Shown piece by piece: positions 13,411-25,473 of a stretch of DNA of 64,000 bases. Where the stretch lies: NCBI GenBank assembly GCA_032358255.1, contig JAULBX010003332.1:62001-126000 (forward strand). Direction: 5' to 3'. The position numbers were made by a program, and so were the translations under genes. The notes under the pieces are model-generated. The model was not told where the DNA came from. It saw only the letters and a list, made by a program, of their open reading frames with translations, and made no database searches. Within the stretch, counting starts at the first letter, position 1. Every line of letters starts with the position of its first letter. The stretch comes from Heterotrichella gracilis (taxonomy: Eukaryota; Sar; Xanthophyceae; Tribonematales; Xanthonemataceae).

Positions 13411-14738
13411 TCTCCACAATCCCCGGGAGGTGCCCCAGGGTCTTGGGTGCTGGGTACCTCATGGTGGGTGCTGGGTCCTGCTCGTGGTGCAGGGAGTGGT
13501 TGGCACGGGCTTGAGCCACCTTCAATAGTGGTGGTTGGACTGGGAGGAGGTGGGTCCGCTTGGGGGCCTGAGGCTGGAAGGTCACTGGCGGTGCTGGCAG
13601 CAGCATTGGGGGTAATGGTAACGGTGGAGGTGGTGGTGGTGGTGGTGGTGGTGGTGGAGGTGGAGGTGGAGGCACCACCACCAGGCAAGCTTTGGGGCAT
13701 GGTGGTGCCAGACTGGAGGTGGCGCCCAAGAGCTGCCTGATGACTAGAACATTCGTCGAGTCCACAAGTTGGGTCCAGGGTAACCACTGAACCTAAAGGC
13801 GTATTGTCTCTGACGGAAGCATCCAGGGGCCCAGAAAAAGGGGGGGGAGCACAAGAATGCGTGGCCTTGCTCTGTACCGACCAAACCCACTCCAGAGTGC
13901 GTTTAAGGCTGGCCCGGGATACGAGGCACTGCTAACCAACGGCGCCTGGGATGGCTCAAGCTTCTGGGCACTTGACGTACGTGTTAGCCTCACAGTACGC
14001 CAGTACAGCAAGTTATTGGTTTGCCGGGCCAAGCACAGTGTATGGTTTGTGCACCAGTGCTATACACATGCATGCATGCATGCACACATATCCTGCCTAG
14101 CCACCCGTGATCTGGAACCAGTTATGGATGCTGTGCAGAAAACGACCAAATGCTGTCCACTACTATGGCCTGGCTGTTGCTTAATACTGCCCATCAGCTC
14201 CACTGTCCAATGACGTGAATTACCTATTTTATACCCAAGGAAATTAGTTGGAAAAAAGGGGTATTTAAAAAAACCTGATCCATTTATTGTATTCCTGACA
14301 GGCTTGAAAGCCTATTCAATCTTTCAAAACAAAAAGGAATCAGGGCTGCTATTACAACCATTAGCAGTATATCAAATACACTTGCACTTTTTCAACAAAA
14401 ATTGTACTGGAAAATGGTCCACCTTGACACTCCACATATTGCCCTCAACAATTATTCTGAAACACCTCCAGTCTGCCCAGCTAGGACTGCAAGATAGCCC
14501 AGCTGTCAGCCCCATACAACAAGGTGGACACAACCACAATTAAGGGGAAAAAACGCAAAAAATCACAATTTGAATAACCTCACCTTGGTGGACATTGACA
14601 CCCACCAAAAACAGCAGTTGAAAGATGATAATGGCACTTTGTTGGCGGTGTCGGGGTTCATGCAACTTCATCCCAGAAACCAAGGGTGCGAAGGGCACAA
14701 AACCACAAGCACTGTGGTGAAGCCCACCCATAGCGGTG
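13411..14738. other. Spacer between the tandem MYND copies
   Basis: Holds the low-complexity 5' flank of copy B (Ser/Thr/Pro-rich frames to about 13787 that cannot be tied to an exon) and the 3' flank of copy A. A GCATGCATGCATGC run lies near 14070. No separate gene is supported. Confidence 0.5.
13625..13680. repeat. GGT/CCA trinucleotide repeat
   Basis: Imperfect GGTGGT/GGAGGT tract at the 5' side of copy B. On the minus strand it reads as a run of Thr or Pro depending on frame. Copy A has only a short Ser/Thr-rich stretch at the corresponding place, so this is probably a local expansion. Confidence 0.7.
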
Positions 14739-17700
14739 CTAGCCAGCTGTCTCGTTGTTCCCCGCCTGTGGAGCAGCAGCCCTGCCAGATCCTGCACCGC
14801 GCCTCTCCCTCCTACGCAATGCAGCGCACTCCCCCTTGTGCGCCTTCCAGTGCGCTTGCTGGCACAGCTTGCCGCAGTAGCGCACCACCTCGCACCCACT
14901 GCAGCTCATCAGCTTGCACCCCTCTGGCATCTCCTTGGGCCTCATGCCACACATGCGGCACTCCCTGGCAGCAGACTTGATGGAGCCTGAATTGGCATCG
15001 CCAGATGCAGCTACCTCGTGGGTGGCATTTATTGCATCCCCTGCCGCCCCATTCCCTCCTGTGTAATAGAAAAAGAACATACACACAAGGTGACCAATGA
15101 CGTCTGGTTTTGGCGGACTTGCATATTATAGCACACAAGTCGGCACCGTGTGTTGCCACTTGGCAAATGGCCTGATTTGCAATTGATTATAGGCACTCGC
15201 ATCCCATCGGAACATACAAAGCACAACATAGGGCATGGGTGTGGGCCCTGAAGCAATTTATAAAATTCCATTCTGAAAATTCACTTATTTATTGCATCAT
15301 GATGGGTTCTGTTCACCAGGGGTAGGGGTAATGTGCGATTGCAATGGTGTGCTTCACCACATGCCACATATATAATGAGAAGGCATGCATCACATGATCC
15401 GACCACATGATCCGACCACATGATCCGATAATATCCCACACCCTCACCTTGCTGTCTGCTCCCACTGCCATGGCTGACGTCGGGGGAAGGACCATGGCCA
15501 CCGATGCGGTCAGTGAATGCATACGTCACCATTGGTGGGACTCCGTTACCGCCCGTGCCTACAAACACACACACCAGCGAGGGCACAAAGCCGCATGCGT
15601 GCATGGTCGACATGAACTCATCCGAGCGCATGGCTGTGAGCGCTTCATTGACATGTCTCATTCGTATTGCCTCTACTTGGGGGACCGCTGCATGCTGGCT
15701 GTTGTGGTACTTGTGTAGCCGCACCCCAGGGTTGGTGAGGCGGTCGTCGGCGGCAAGGGGGCAAAAGAGGAGGAAGTACATGTTGCTGGGGACCATGGGG
15801 AGCCACTCCTGCTTCAACTGCACAAGGGGGAGGAGGAGGGTTTGGATTTAGGCTGAGGTTGCCTGGGACCATGGGGTGCCACTCAGTTGCCAGACCCGCT
15901 TCCTCCACCTCTGCTTTGCAATCCGGTGAGAGTGCAAGGCCTAGGGTTGCACCACAGGCACCAAACTACCACAACACGCACACATGCGGACCCTAGCTAA
16001 GGGTTTGTGGCTGATGCCCAGACTTCCCCATACCGCACCTCCCTCACAACTCCCCCTTTGTCTGCAGAAGCAAATGAAAGTGGCAGTCTGTGGTCAATAC
16101 AAAGGTTGCCTCAGCTTATTTTGAGGGTTTTACTCCTTACAGGGTCACATCCCCCTTCAAATACAAGGCTGCGTAGCTATTCATTTATCTATCTTGCCTC
16201 AGCTAAAGGTTTTGGTTGCGCCCACCTTCCCCTTACTGTCCATCACATCCCTTGCAGCCATGTCCTCTAGCCTCAGCACCAGGGGGAGCAACGCAGGAGG
16301 GGCGGAGTCGTAGCCCACACATACCACGCTGTGAACTGTACCCGGTAGTGCCATAATGCTGCCTGCTCGTATATTTGACCAGCCCTTTGCTTTCAGATGC
16401 TCGTTGCTGACCGGTACAGACTTCCCTTTACTGCCCACTGCATATACCCCCTTGGCCTTGTGAGCAAGGCGCGGGAGCAGGCAGTGCATGACATGGGCCT
16501 GGGGAGCATGGGCACACTCAGGGGAATGGGAATAGGGTCAAAGTCATAGATGCATCAGTATGACTTTGAACCTATGTGACGGGTAGCCCCAATTGAGTGA
16601 CACTGAAATCCTCGATTGCCATGGCCACATCAATCAATTTGGCAGGGGTAAGTGCAAGGATCACGCAAGGATCGCGAGTGCAGACATAAAGGAGTTGGCC
16701 AGATATGGGACACGGTTATTGAGAACTAGGATTTGCAACAGTACCGTATACCGGTTAAGAATACGCAGGATCAGGAACAGCTGGGAGCCACATGGTGCGC
16801 AATGCAGCACGTCACAGCAAGGTACACGCAAGGTAACATGAAATCCGAACATGACCCAGCTCGTTTTCCCCCACATTCACCCACCCACCCACCCACCATT
16901 GGCTCCAGGTCGCCCCCCACCCGCACCACCCCCTGTGGCCTGTCCAGCCTGACCTCCCCTGGTGCCAGGCTGTCATCTACCAGTGTGCGCAGGCGCCACC
17001 TGGAGCGCCGGCGCTTGCCTGCAGGCAGGACAATGAACCCTAGCTAAGGGCACAGTGGGGACAATGTCATGCCAGCCCTGGCCATCCGGATTGGTGGTCT
17101 GGCAGTCGCAGTGTCAGGTTAAAACCCTACTTTAGGGTGCAGATTTGGCAGTGGCAGGGCTACCAAAGGAGCAATCAACTTAGGGAGCGTGCATGCTGGG
17201 TGATGGTGGGAGAGAGGGTGATAATGATGTTATCATATATCAATGTGGAACAAACAATCCATCCCATCAGCAATTGGTCCATCCTATCACCCCCTCATAA
17301 TCCTTGCAGGGGTGTTGATATATAAACCAGGAACCTGGTTTATATATCAACACCCCTGATCCTTGCTTAACTCCTGTATACCCACTTGTCACCATTGCAC
17401 TGCAGCACAGCCCCTCCATACTGCTCCAAAGTGTAGGTCTCTCACTATTCCACTGGGTGGGGTTTAACAATAGGTGCCTGTGAAGGGTGGGAGGTATAAG
17501 GACATGCATGCAATCATTGCGTACTGCCACCGTTGAATGGTTTTATGAATTATAGCAAGTGGAGCGACTGCCTTGGCACGGAAAACTTTCACTTGAGGAC
17601 ACAGATAAGGTAGGAATGGTATAACATATGTTACTATGTAGTTATTACTGACACGATTAACTAACAATGACTATTTATTATTTTACCCTTGACACAGGCC

Positions 17701-20700
17701 AACGCAAGCGCAGCTACACCCAGCTGGGGGTACCCACCCACCCATTATGAAATTAATGCAAATTACATCAGTCTACATGGAGATTTTTTCACATAGTCTA
17801 TCAAGATACAGCTGGGCGGCATAATCCTGTGCAAGAGGCAATGCTCATCTGGCTGTACCAGTGAGGTGCATGCGACTGTTTAGGGTTTAGGGTCTACCAC
17901 CCTACCAAGCATACATAGCAGCGCCCTGCCCCCACCTGTACACCTGCGCCACCACATCCGTGTCGTGGTACACCCTAGACTCTAAACCCTAAACACTAGA
18001 CCCCACCAGTACACCTGCGCCACCACATCCGTGTCGTGGTACACCCTCGACCCTAAACACTAAACACTGGACCCCACCTGTACACCTGCGCCACCACATC
18101 CGTGTCGTGGTACACCCTAGGCCCTAAACCCTAAACACTAGACCCCACCTGTACACCTGCGCCACCACATCCGTGTCGTGGTACAGCCTGGCTGCCAGCT
18201 GGCACTCACACGCCACCTGCATCAGGCGCGCCAGGCACAGCGCCACATGTCCCCGCCCCTGGGGGTGTGGCATGCCCAGTAGGCGGGCCAGTGCGGGGTA
18301 CATGCCGCTGCGGTACAGCATGCGCGCAAAAGGTATTGCATTTGCCTGGGGAAGGGATGGGAAATGCAGGGTTGTCATATGAAGAAGGTCTGGACAACTA
18401 TGTGTGGGATGAACCTGATAAGGACTCCTGGTGACCTGTTTTATACCAAATTACCATCGCTTAACCATTGCAAACAAAAAGGCCCCATAATATTGCCTGG
18501 AAAATTCACGTTGATTCACGCAAGATTTGGAACGGAAGACCACTGTCATAAGAACACGAACACTGCATAGTTCTCAAATCCCCTACTCACCCACCTTGAG
18601 GCACGGCTTGGGTGAGTGCCTGAAAATGCAGCTGGTAGTGCAATCATGGCCTGCCACGTGGCAGTGGAGGGATTTGTGGATGGTGGCGGCAAGCTGGCTC
18701 ATCAGCTGCCATGGCGCCACGGTGTCAATGCCGTTCCACCTCACGCGGTTCAGTGGAATCCTCTGCCACACCAAGCCAAGCCGCATGAGCAAGACTTGCT
18801 GCAGCGCAAGAGATGAGGAGCGTAGTTATTTATTTATTTATTTATTTATTTATTTGCTGCAGCGCAAACGGTGAATATCTGTCAGGCACTGGTGGGGGGA
18901 CAAAGGGGGCAGTAGTGAGTCACAATAATTGGGGGATCATCCCCCAATTATGTACTTTATGGCAAGAATCCGTTCGAAGAGCAATTTAATGGCGTGATTG
19001 TGACTGTCACCCATGAGATTGCAAATGTTTGATGGTTTTTTCTGCTTCTATGCCCAAACACCCCATAGGTACACTACAATTCACAGTCAGACACACCAGC
19101 CTCTCCCGCCACCCCTCCCACACCCCAACTTCAACATCACCGAGAGACAGGCACAACCTCACAAGTGTGTGGATATACATCACAGCCCACCCCTTTGTGT
19201 AATTTTTGTCTATTTTTAATACAGTTTGCCCCCCCCCACACACAACACCACCCACCTCCACCAACTCCCTGTCCACCTGCCCCGCCTCCCACATCTGGAT
19301 AAGCGCAGCCAGGGCAGCCCCAATATCGCCATCAGACATGACCACACTGTTGTACACGCCATTGCCAACGCCGGGGCATTTGAGGCCCACTGAGTAGCGA
19401 ATCAGCGCCATGACCCGCTGCTGAAGCCACACCCCCATCATTTGCAGCAATTGCTTTTCCAAATCGCAGAAAGCTATCATCTCCTCTTCGGGTACTGGTT
19501 CATGGTCATGTAGGGCACTGCCGAGTTGCAAAGTCCTGCATAGGAAACAGACGTTTTTGAGGGTTTTGGGTTACAACCTGAAGCGCTACCATGCTGTACT
19601 CCCAGGTTTAGGGTACAGGGCGATTGCCTAGGGTAACAGAGGGTTCTTGATCTGCATACGCCACCGGGTAGACGTCAGTACTGCCCATTGTTGTGGTATA
19701 TATGTTGGGGTTTAGGGTTTCCAATGCAGTATTACCTTGAGGTTCTAGTGTCTACAGGTTGCCTCGCAGTTAACTATAGGGTTTCAATAGTCACCCATAC
19801 ACCTTGAAGGTGTAGGGTTTAGGGTGCGTGCCTGGGTGCATTGTGTTTACAGCTGACCGCAATTGCNNNNNNNNNNNNNNNNNNNNNNNNNNNNNNNNNN
19901 NNNNNNNNNNNNNNNNNNNNNNNNNNNNNNNNNNNNNNNNNNNNNNNNNNNNNNNNNNNNNNNNNNAGCGACGAGCCCCGCTTCAAGGATTAGGGTTTTG
20001 AACTTAGGGTTTAGGGTTTAGGGTGCGTGCCTGGGTGCATTGCTTTTGCAGCTGGCCGCGATAGCAGCGACGAGCCCCGCTTCAAGGATTAGGGTTTTGA
20101 ACTTAGGGTTTAGGGTTTGGGGTACGTGCCTGGGTGCATTGCGTTTGCAGCTGGCCGCGATAGCAGCGACGAGCCCCGCTTCAAGGATTAGGGTTTTGAA
20201 CTTAGGGTTTAGGGTTTAGGGTGCGTGCCTGGGTGCATTGCGTTTGCAGCTGGCCGCGATGGCAGCGACGAGCCCCGCCTGGTACCTCAGCGTCTCCCTC
20301 CCTCTTAGAGTGGTGTAGCCTAGGGTTTCCAATTCTGCATGCATTGCTTTGCACTTTTGCCGCTGCACAGGAGGATTATTGTGTTAGCAAGGGCTTTTTG
20401 TGCAAGTATGCAATGAAAGGGAGGGTCATTTGCTTAAATTTCCTAAGAATTCCTGCCATGCAGCAATCGATGTGCGCATCAGGCAGAACTGCTTGACTGG
20501 ATTGCTAAACCGCATGCAATAACTGGTCAAACTGACTGTTGTTTGGGATTAAGCCACCGTTTTGAACCACATACCCTCCAGTTGTCTCACCTGTATCAGG
20601 AACTCCTTTGCTTTAGGATGGCCCCAGGGCTCGCCCAGCAGCTGCCAGCCTGGCACCATGTCCCTATCCACCGCGTGCCTCAGCAGCACAAGTGCAGCTT

Positions 20701-23700
20701 CATAGGGGGAGTGGGGGCCCTTGGTTGTGGTCTCCAGTTGCAAAAGAGCGGGTACTAGGTGCGGGTGGGTGATTAGCAGTGTGTGAGCCTCGCCTGGCAG
20801 AAATATTACCAAGTTTGTGATCAGCTCAATCCCCGCAACAATCCCGGCAGATTGGGACGGAGTCCCAATCACGGCATTGCCATACAATTCGGCCAGTCGC
20901 TGCGCGCATCTGTCCATGACCCCTTCCTGAAGGAGCCACCTGCAAGGGCCAGGGGGTGATGTACTCGATTCTGCTGAATCCCAAACCCTAAACCCTTAAC
21001 TGTAGTGCTTAACGGCATGAATTTGTCATGGTGTGGCAGTTGATTCATTGGTCCATGCATTGGAGCTGCAACATTGCAAAGGGAGGTGACAAAGCACACG
21101 TCTCCTAGACTTGGGAAGAAAGAACACCCTTCACCTGGTGCTAGGCAAGGCTCCTTTCCTATGTAATATGCCCATGTGACAAAAGTTCCCTTTCCACAAC
21201 CTTTTAACCCTGGCCCCGTCACATATATGTATACATGGAAAAGAAGCAGGCGGAATGTGTATTAAAAATAAATCAAACTCACGACCTCAATACAGCAAAT
21301 TCAATTGAATTGATCGCCATGCGCTTTCACGTGCATTTCCAGCGTCTGCCACAGCATTCTGTCTCATGTCCATTGCCATGCGTACATTGCCAAGGAGGTG
21401 AACAGCACAAAATCTCTGCAACAACAGTCCAACACTCACAATTTTTGCCTGGTTCCCTACCCACCTTACCACCCTCCTGATGTGCTCCCCTTGGACCTCC
21501 ACCCTCCACTCGGCGGTAGTGGCCATCAGGGCCTCCTCACTGCACCGCAGCTCCTCGGCATCCCAAGAAGCGGTCCCTCTGGGCGGGGCTGGGGGCAGGG
21601 TGGTCACTCAAAAGGGTGGTTAGCAAAAATTCAAGTGTTGGACTGTAGCTCTGGGACAGGTGTGTAATGCTGGGGCTGGCACCTGGTGAAGCAGCTTGTG
21701 AAGGGCTGTCAGGTAGACATTGCATGTGGCCTGTTTGTGGATGCACCCCTCCGTGCACACGTGGGAGACAGTGGCTGGACTGTGAGGGGGGCATCATGCA
21801 TATGCATCCCATGCATGGCACCAGGCACGAAAAGGACATTACAAGGACTGCCGTGTAATAATTGGCATGGGCTGAGTGTATTGTGATGGATTTCCATGTG
21901 CTTGATTGCTGTATTTGGAAGCTGGTAGATGTCACTGACATGATGTGCTGAGGTGAACATAATGTCAGGCGCGAGAGACGACGACTGCATTGTGCACCCC
22001 AGCAAAGGATCAACATTTAGCACTCACGCATGGTTGTGCATGCTACAAGCAGCCGAGAAACGTGCCACAGCATGTCGTGGCGTGGGGGTGGCTGCGTAAC
22101 ATCTCCCCCTTGCTGTGGTGGAGGCTGGGTATGCGTTTCACTGGCGAGGTCCATGAACAGCTGTGTGAACACGCGCACGCAGCCATTCTGCCACAGGGCA
22201 CGCGTGGCAAGGGGGAACAGCGCAAACAACGAGAAGAAGTGCATGGCCTCCGAGCAGAAAGCTGCGAAGGCACATAGAAGTTAGCAAATTGCAATGTGCT
22301 TCAGGGTCATGGCGGGCTGCAGGGACTCTCCAGGGCAATCAGGACTGAATAGAAGGGGTGTGATGCACATACCTGTTGGCAGGTCATGACAATGCAACTA
22401 ATCGGACCGTGGTTTAAGCTATCTTGTTGCTACACTGTGAGGACACAATTACACATTAGATGTATCGATCTGGACACACACTAGATGCTGAGACCCATGT
22501 TGCATGTGAACATGGCTCGAGAAAAATTGGTCCTTAGATCATGATGATCATGTACAATAAAAGTAACGCTGCTGAGAAACTCTATCGTGGATCATTACCA
22601 CGCTTGCATCATTACAACACAAATGCAACGCATTGACCCGCCCAGGACCCCACATGTCCCTTTATAACCCTCGCACCGTCATCAGCTATCCCATCCGCTG
22701 CCCTATTCGCTTTCCTCGCCCCCGTATAGCCATGCTCCACTAGCCACCACACCAGCGCAGCAGCTAGCTCACTGCTGGCCAACGCCATGTACTCCACTGG
22801 CTTCAGGCTACCCATACAAAGCCTCAAGCACTTGAGCCAGTCAATTTCCCCTGATGCAAGCTTGGTGGCCACCACACTCCGCAGCTGCCGCCCCTCCTCG
22901 TCCTGGGGCAGGGGGGGTAGGTAATGTAGGTTGTGGGCAAGTTTTGTGGGCTGTGGGATACCTGCTGGGCCCGCACAAAAACCTAAATATTCACGCTCAA
23001 AACATGAACTCCCCACATCCTGATACATACTGGGCATTCAATGGCAAATGCTGGTAAGCACAGCGCTAGCGCAGACGCGTGTTGACAGTCACAGCTGGCA
23101 AGAGTTGCATTGGTGTGTTGACTGCCATGATGCCCCAGGACCCTGTTCAATCCGCTTCTTCTGACGTAGTTGGTGTGGAATGTATATGTTAGGGCTTCTG
23201 CTCGCTGGGCTTACCCTTTTTGCAGGATTTCCTTGCAACTATTTCATTTTTCCTCTTGATGCAACCTTGAAAACACCACCCATACAATCTCTACTGAGAC
23301 AGAGCTCTTCATCAGCTCTGCACACCTTATTATGCACACCCCTTGTTTAAACCCTAGTAGGATTACCCTCACCTTTGCAAACAGATAGAATTGCAGCAAG
23401 GCTTGAAAGTTGGCGTGCCTGTTCTCGTCTTCCCCATCCAGCGCAGCCAATGTTTTCTGCACTTGGGGACTCGTCATGCAGAGCAGGGTCTCAATTGGCG
23501 TGGGCTGCAAGGGGAAGCATAGGTAGTCAGCCTCAGCATCCAAGGCCGTACTCTACTACGTTGAGGACGACTGAACCAGGTACTTGAGATAGTCTGGCGG
23601 TGCAACAAATCTACAGGTGAGCAAAAAGCCTGCACTGCAATTCTGGCAGTACAAAACGGTGCATACCCCCTCCAGAACCCTGCCAAGGGTTTTGCCCTCC

Positions 23701-23830
23701 CCCTCACCTTCCAGCTTGGCTCTGGCGCGCACAGCATCTCGGGGGCTTCCTCAGCTACAGGGGCGCTGTGCTGCTCGATTGCAGTTAGCTGGGGCAACAA
23801 GCGGCAGATCCTTGGTAGGTAGACATCCTC
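14739..23830 (-). CDS. Copy A: large helical protein with C-terminal MYND zinc finger (intact)
   Basis: Function unknown. Fifteen exons fit in phase: 23708-23830, 23373-23504, 22677-22902, 22028-22261, 21465-21588, 20591-20939, 20229-20362, 19256-19535, 18595-18798, 18149-18345, 17386-17477, 16897-17018, 16226-16498, 15448-15817 and 14739-15058, giving at least 1059 residues. The 5' start was not found; a further upstream exon is likely. The body is rich in Leu/Ala helices (for example ALVWWLVEHG, GIELITNLVIFLPGEA, AALAALIQMWEAGQ), suggesting ARM/HEAT-like packing, which is inference. The last exon holds a full MYND finger: CRMCG, then CSGC, then YCGKLCQQAHWKAHKGEC, with all zinc ligands. MYND fingers bind proline-rich partners. 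The ends of exons 7 and 10 are each copied in tandem in the following intron, and a 100-N gap lies in one of those introns. Large MYND proteins are common in green algae. Confidence 0.75.
14809..14951 (-). other. MYND zinc-finger domain within copy A
   Basis: C-x2-C, C-x2-C, Y-C-x3-C-Q-x2-H-W-x2-H-K-x2-C pattern encoded near the stop codon, followed by a basic Arg/Ala-rich tail of about 25 residues. It is the only named domain in this protein and is absent from the tandem paralogue. Confidence 0.9.
17307..17358. repeat. Perfect 25-bp inverted repeat (hairpin) in an intron of copy A
   Basis: Two perfect 25-base arms separated by only two bases. In the transcript it would lie 27 bases after the donor that ends the exon at 17386. 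The arms are AT-rich in the middle with GC-rich ends. No such element is seen at the matching intron of copy B. Confidence 0.9.
17930..18189. repeat. 71-bp tandem array duplicating the exon 10 end and its donor (copy A)
   Basis: The same 43-base stretch recurs four times at exact 71-base spacing (marker positions 17939, 18010, 18081, 18152). It corresponds to the last coding bases of exon 10 (residues YHDTDVVAQVYR) with the GTGGGG donor. Units are joined by degenerate CCCTAAACCCTAAACACTAG spacers, that is telomere-like sequence. The unit nearest the body of the exon (donor at 18148) gives the correct phase. Copy B has one unit only (near 7580). Confidence 0.93.
18827..18856. repeat. TTTA microsatellite
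   Basis: About seven TTTA units in the intron between exons 8 and 9 of copy A. Confidence 0.85.
18925..18951. repeat. 13-bp inverted repeat
   Basis: Perfect 13-base arms around a single base, in an intron of copy A. Short hairpin of unknown meaning. Confidence 0.75.
19867..19966. other. Assembly gap of 100 N
   Basis: Exactly 100 N, the usual placeholder for a gap of unknown size. It interrupts the 99-bp tandem array, so that array is longer than shown or was collapsed. Confidence 0.98.
19967..20285. repeat. 99-bp tandem array duplicating the exon 7 end and its donor (copy A)
   Basis: The marker AGCGACGAGCCCCGC starts at 19967, 20066 and 20165, and at 20264 in a slightly changed form, an exact 99-base period. 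Another unit edge is seen just left of the gap (19820-19866). Each unit holds the end of exon 7 (residues VAAIAASCKRNAPR), the candidate GC donor, and TTTAGGGTTTAGGG-type spacer. Units are nearly identical, which implies recent amplification or homogenisation. Confidence 0.93.
20223..20230 (-). other. Probable GC-AG intron donor of copy A exon 7
   Basis: Exon 7 must end in phase 2 to join exon 8 at 19535. The only fitting boundary is CAG followed by GCACGC. Copy B has CAG followed by GCATGC at the homologous place, again in phase 2, so a GC donor appears conserved between the paralogues. Confidence 0.6.
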
Positions 23831-24514
23831 CTGACCATGGCTCCAGTTGGCTGCTCATTGCTGCACCGGTTTGTGGTTCGAGACCCCACGCTGTTGGGTG
23901 CCGTGCCTTGCTGGTGGTGTTAAGGGTTGTGGACGAGGTCGAGGCTGCTCCTCTTGCCGCTGTAGCAGATGGGATACAGAAGAAGGCTGGTTCACCGGGG
24001 CGCCATGCCCACGGCAACTGGTGGTAGTGGAAAACGTGGCGGTGGTGGCAGTACTGGTCGCAGTGAGCGTGTGACTCGTGATTAGATATCACTGTGTTAG
24101 AAGCACCACCACTGGGAGATGGTGCGTGGCAGACGTCAGCCTCGGGAGCCCCTGGCTGATGGTGCGGGGTCCAAAGTGTCCGTTGGCAGCGGAAAGGGTG
24201 CGCGAGCTGGTGTAACAGCAGAGTTCTAGATGTGCAGCGGAATAATCAAAGTCAATGTGTCTCCAACAATAGTGGTGTTAAAGAACACCGGGTTTGTGAA
24301 GCATCAGAGCTTAACAGGTGATGGCAGCAGTAACGCTCTGTCGCTTCTGCACCGCATGTCACACATGTCGGGACTCCCCGGGTTCATACCCGTTCCTGTT
24401 ATTCTTACACTGCAGCTAGCCGATTGTCCTAAAACAACAACCGAATGCTTTCAACCCAACCCAGCCGTGCATGCGTGGACAGGTTGTGATTGGAGTACAC
24501 ATGCGGTGCAATCG

Positions 24515-25025
24515 TCAAGGGTTCCCCGCCCAAACCGTTTGCTTTATAGGCATGGAGCGAAAGTTTGTCAACAAACACCGCGCGCTAGGGTGTGGCCCTC
24601 TCCTACACCATTGGTCAAACGCCAGGTACACTTCCACAGGATGGCAGACAGCAGCTAGGCGCCGCGCGCAAGCCCCCTGGGCAACAAGCAGTACACACTG
24701 CTGGAACAGACAAATTGCAGCGCGATGGGTGCACGTGGCAACGCGCAGTAGAATCAGGCCGTCTGTAGCGATAGCGAGTGTGTGAAGAGCGCCAGTACTG
24801 GCCTCCGCGATGGTCGACACGCGAGCAATGGTACATTGTACTAGACGCACCATGCAGTAATGGTGCACCACCCCGTCCCCGAGCGCAACCCAGCAGCGCG
24901 TACGTACCGATGCATAGAAGCGCCAAGGCAGTGCCAGTGCCCACAATCAGGGCATGCTTGACTGCGGTGTGGTGGGTGGCGGGGACCCTGAGACAGAGCA
25001 GCCACTCCACCATCACAGCCACCAT
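24515..25025 (-). other. Doubtful ORF with a hydrophobic N-terminus
   Basis: An ATG at 25025 opens about 40 codons with a hydrophobic run (KHALIVGTGTALALLCIG) that ends at a good GTACGT donor. A second, overlapping frame (24515-24946) is also open and hydrophobic. No acceptor or family match could be fixed. It may be a small membrane-protein gene, the missing 5' exon of copy A, or chance. Confidence 0.22.
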
Positions 25026-25444
25026 GGTAATCGCTGCGAGATCTCTAGAGGGCTCAGTCTAACCAAGAGCATCTGGCAGAGGCTTTTACTTGGACACACA
25101 CTCTCTAGGTTGAACTACTCGGTTGACGACTTGATTGCTTTCAAAACCTTCGCAGCGCATATATGTACCAGTAGCACATATGAAACCTGCTGACCCACGA
25201 AAATAGTATCAATTATTTCGTCCCTGTCTTGGGGATGGGGATGGATGCTGCACTTGGGGACCCAGGGATTGTATGCGGGGTAACTTTGTAGGGTGGGGTA
25301 CAAGGATCTTCACAAAACAAACGAAAGAGCTTCAGTTGGTTTTGTCAACATAACCGTTTGCCCAATACTGTGTGACATTTCTCGTCTCCAATGTGGATGC
25401 AAACATATTGTAATGGTTCCAACTTCGGTTTAAAATGGTTCAAC

Positions 25445-25473
25445 GTGCAGGTCATAGTGACTATGACCTGCAC
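25445..25473. repeat. 13-bp inverted repeat, 3-base loop
   Basis: Perfect arms GTGCAGGTCATAG and its complement around TGA, in intergenic DNA downstream of the PEX6 stop. It could act as a 3'-end hairpin, but nothing else supports a role. Confidence 0.7.

Noticed and set aside
13380-13787. Ser/Thr/Pro-rich minus-strand ORF as the first exon of copy B
   Set aside because: It is created by a GGT microsatellite; copy A has no matching long tract and no splice join in phase could be found.
17386-17477. Two adjacent stop codons (TAG TGA) in copy A exon 11, suggesting copy A is the dead one
   Set aside because: They lie in another frame. The frame fixed by splice phase on both sides (SMEGLCCSAMVT) is open in A; in that frame it is copy B that carries a stop.
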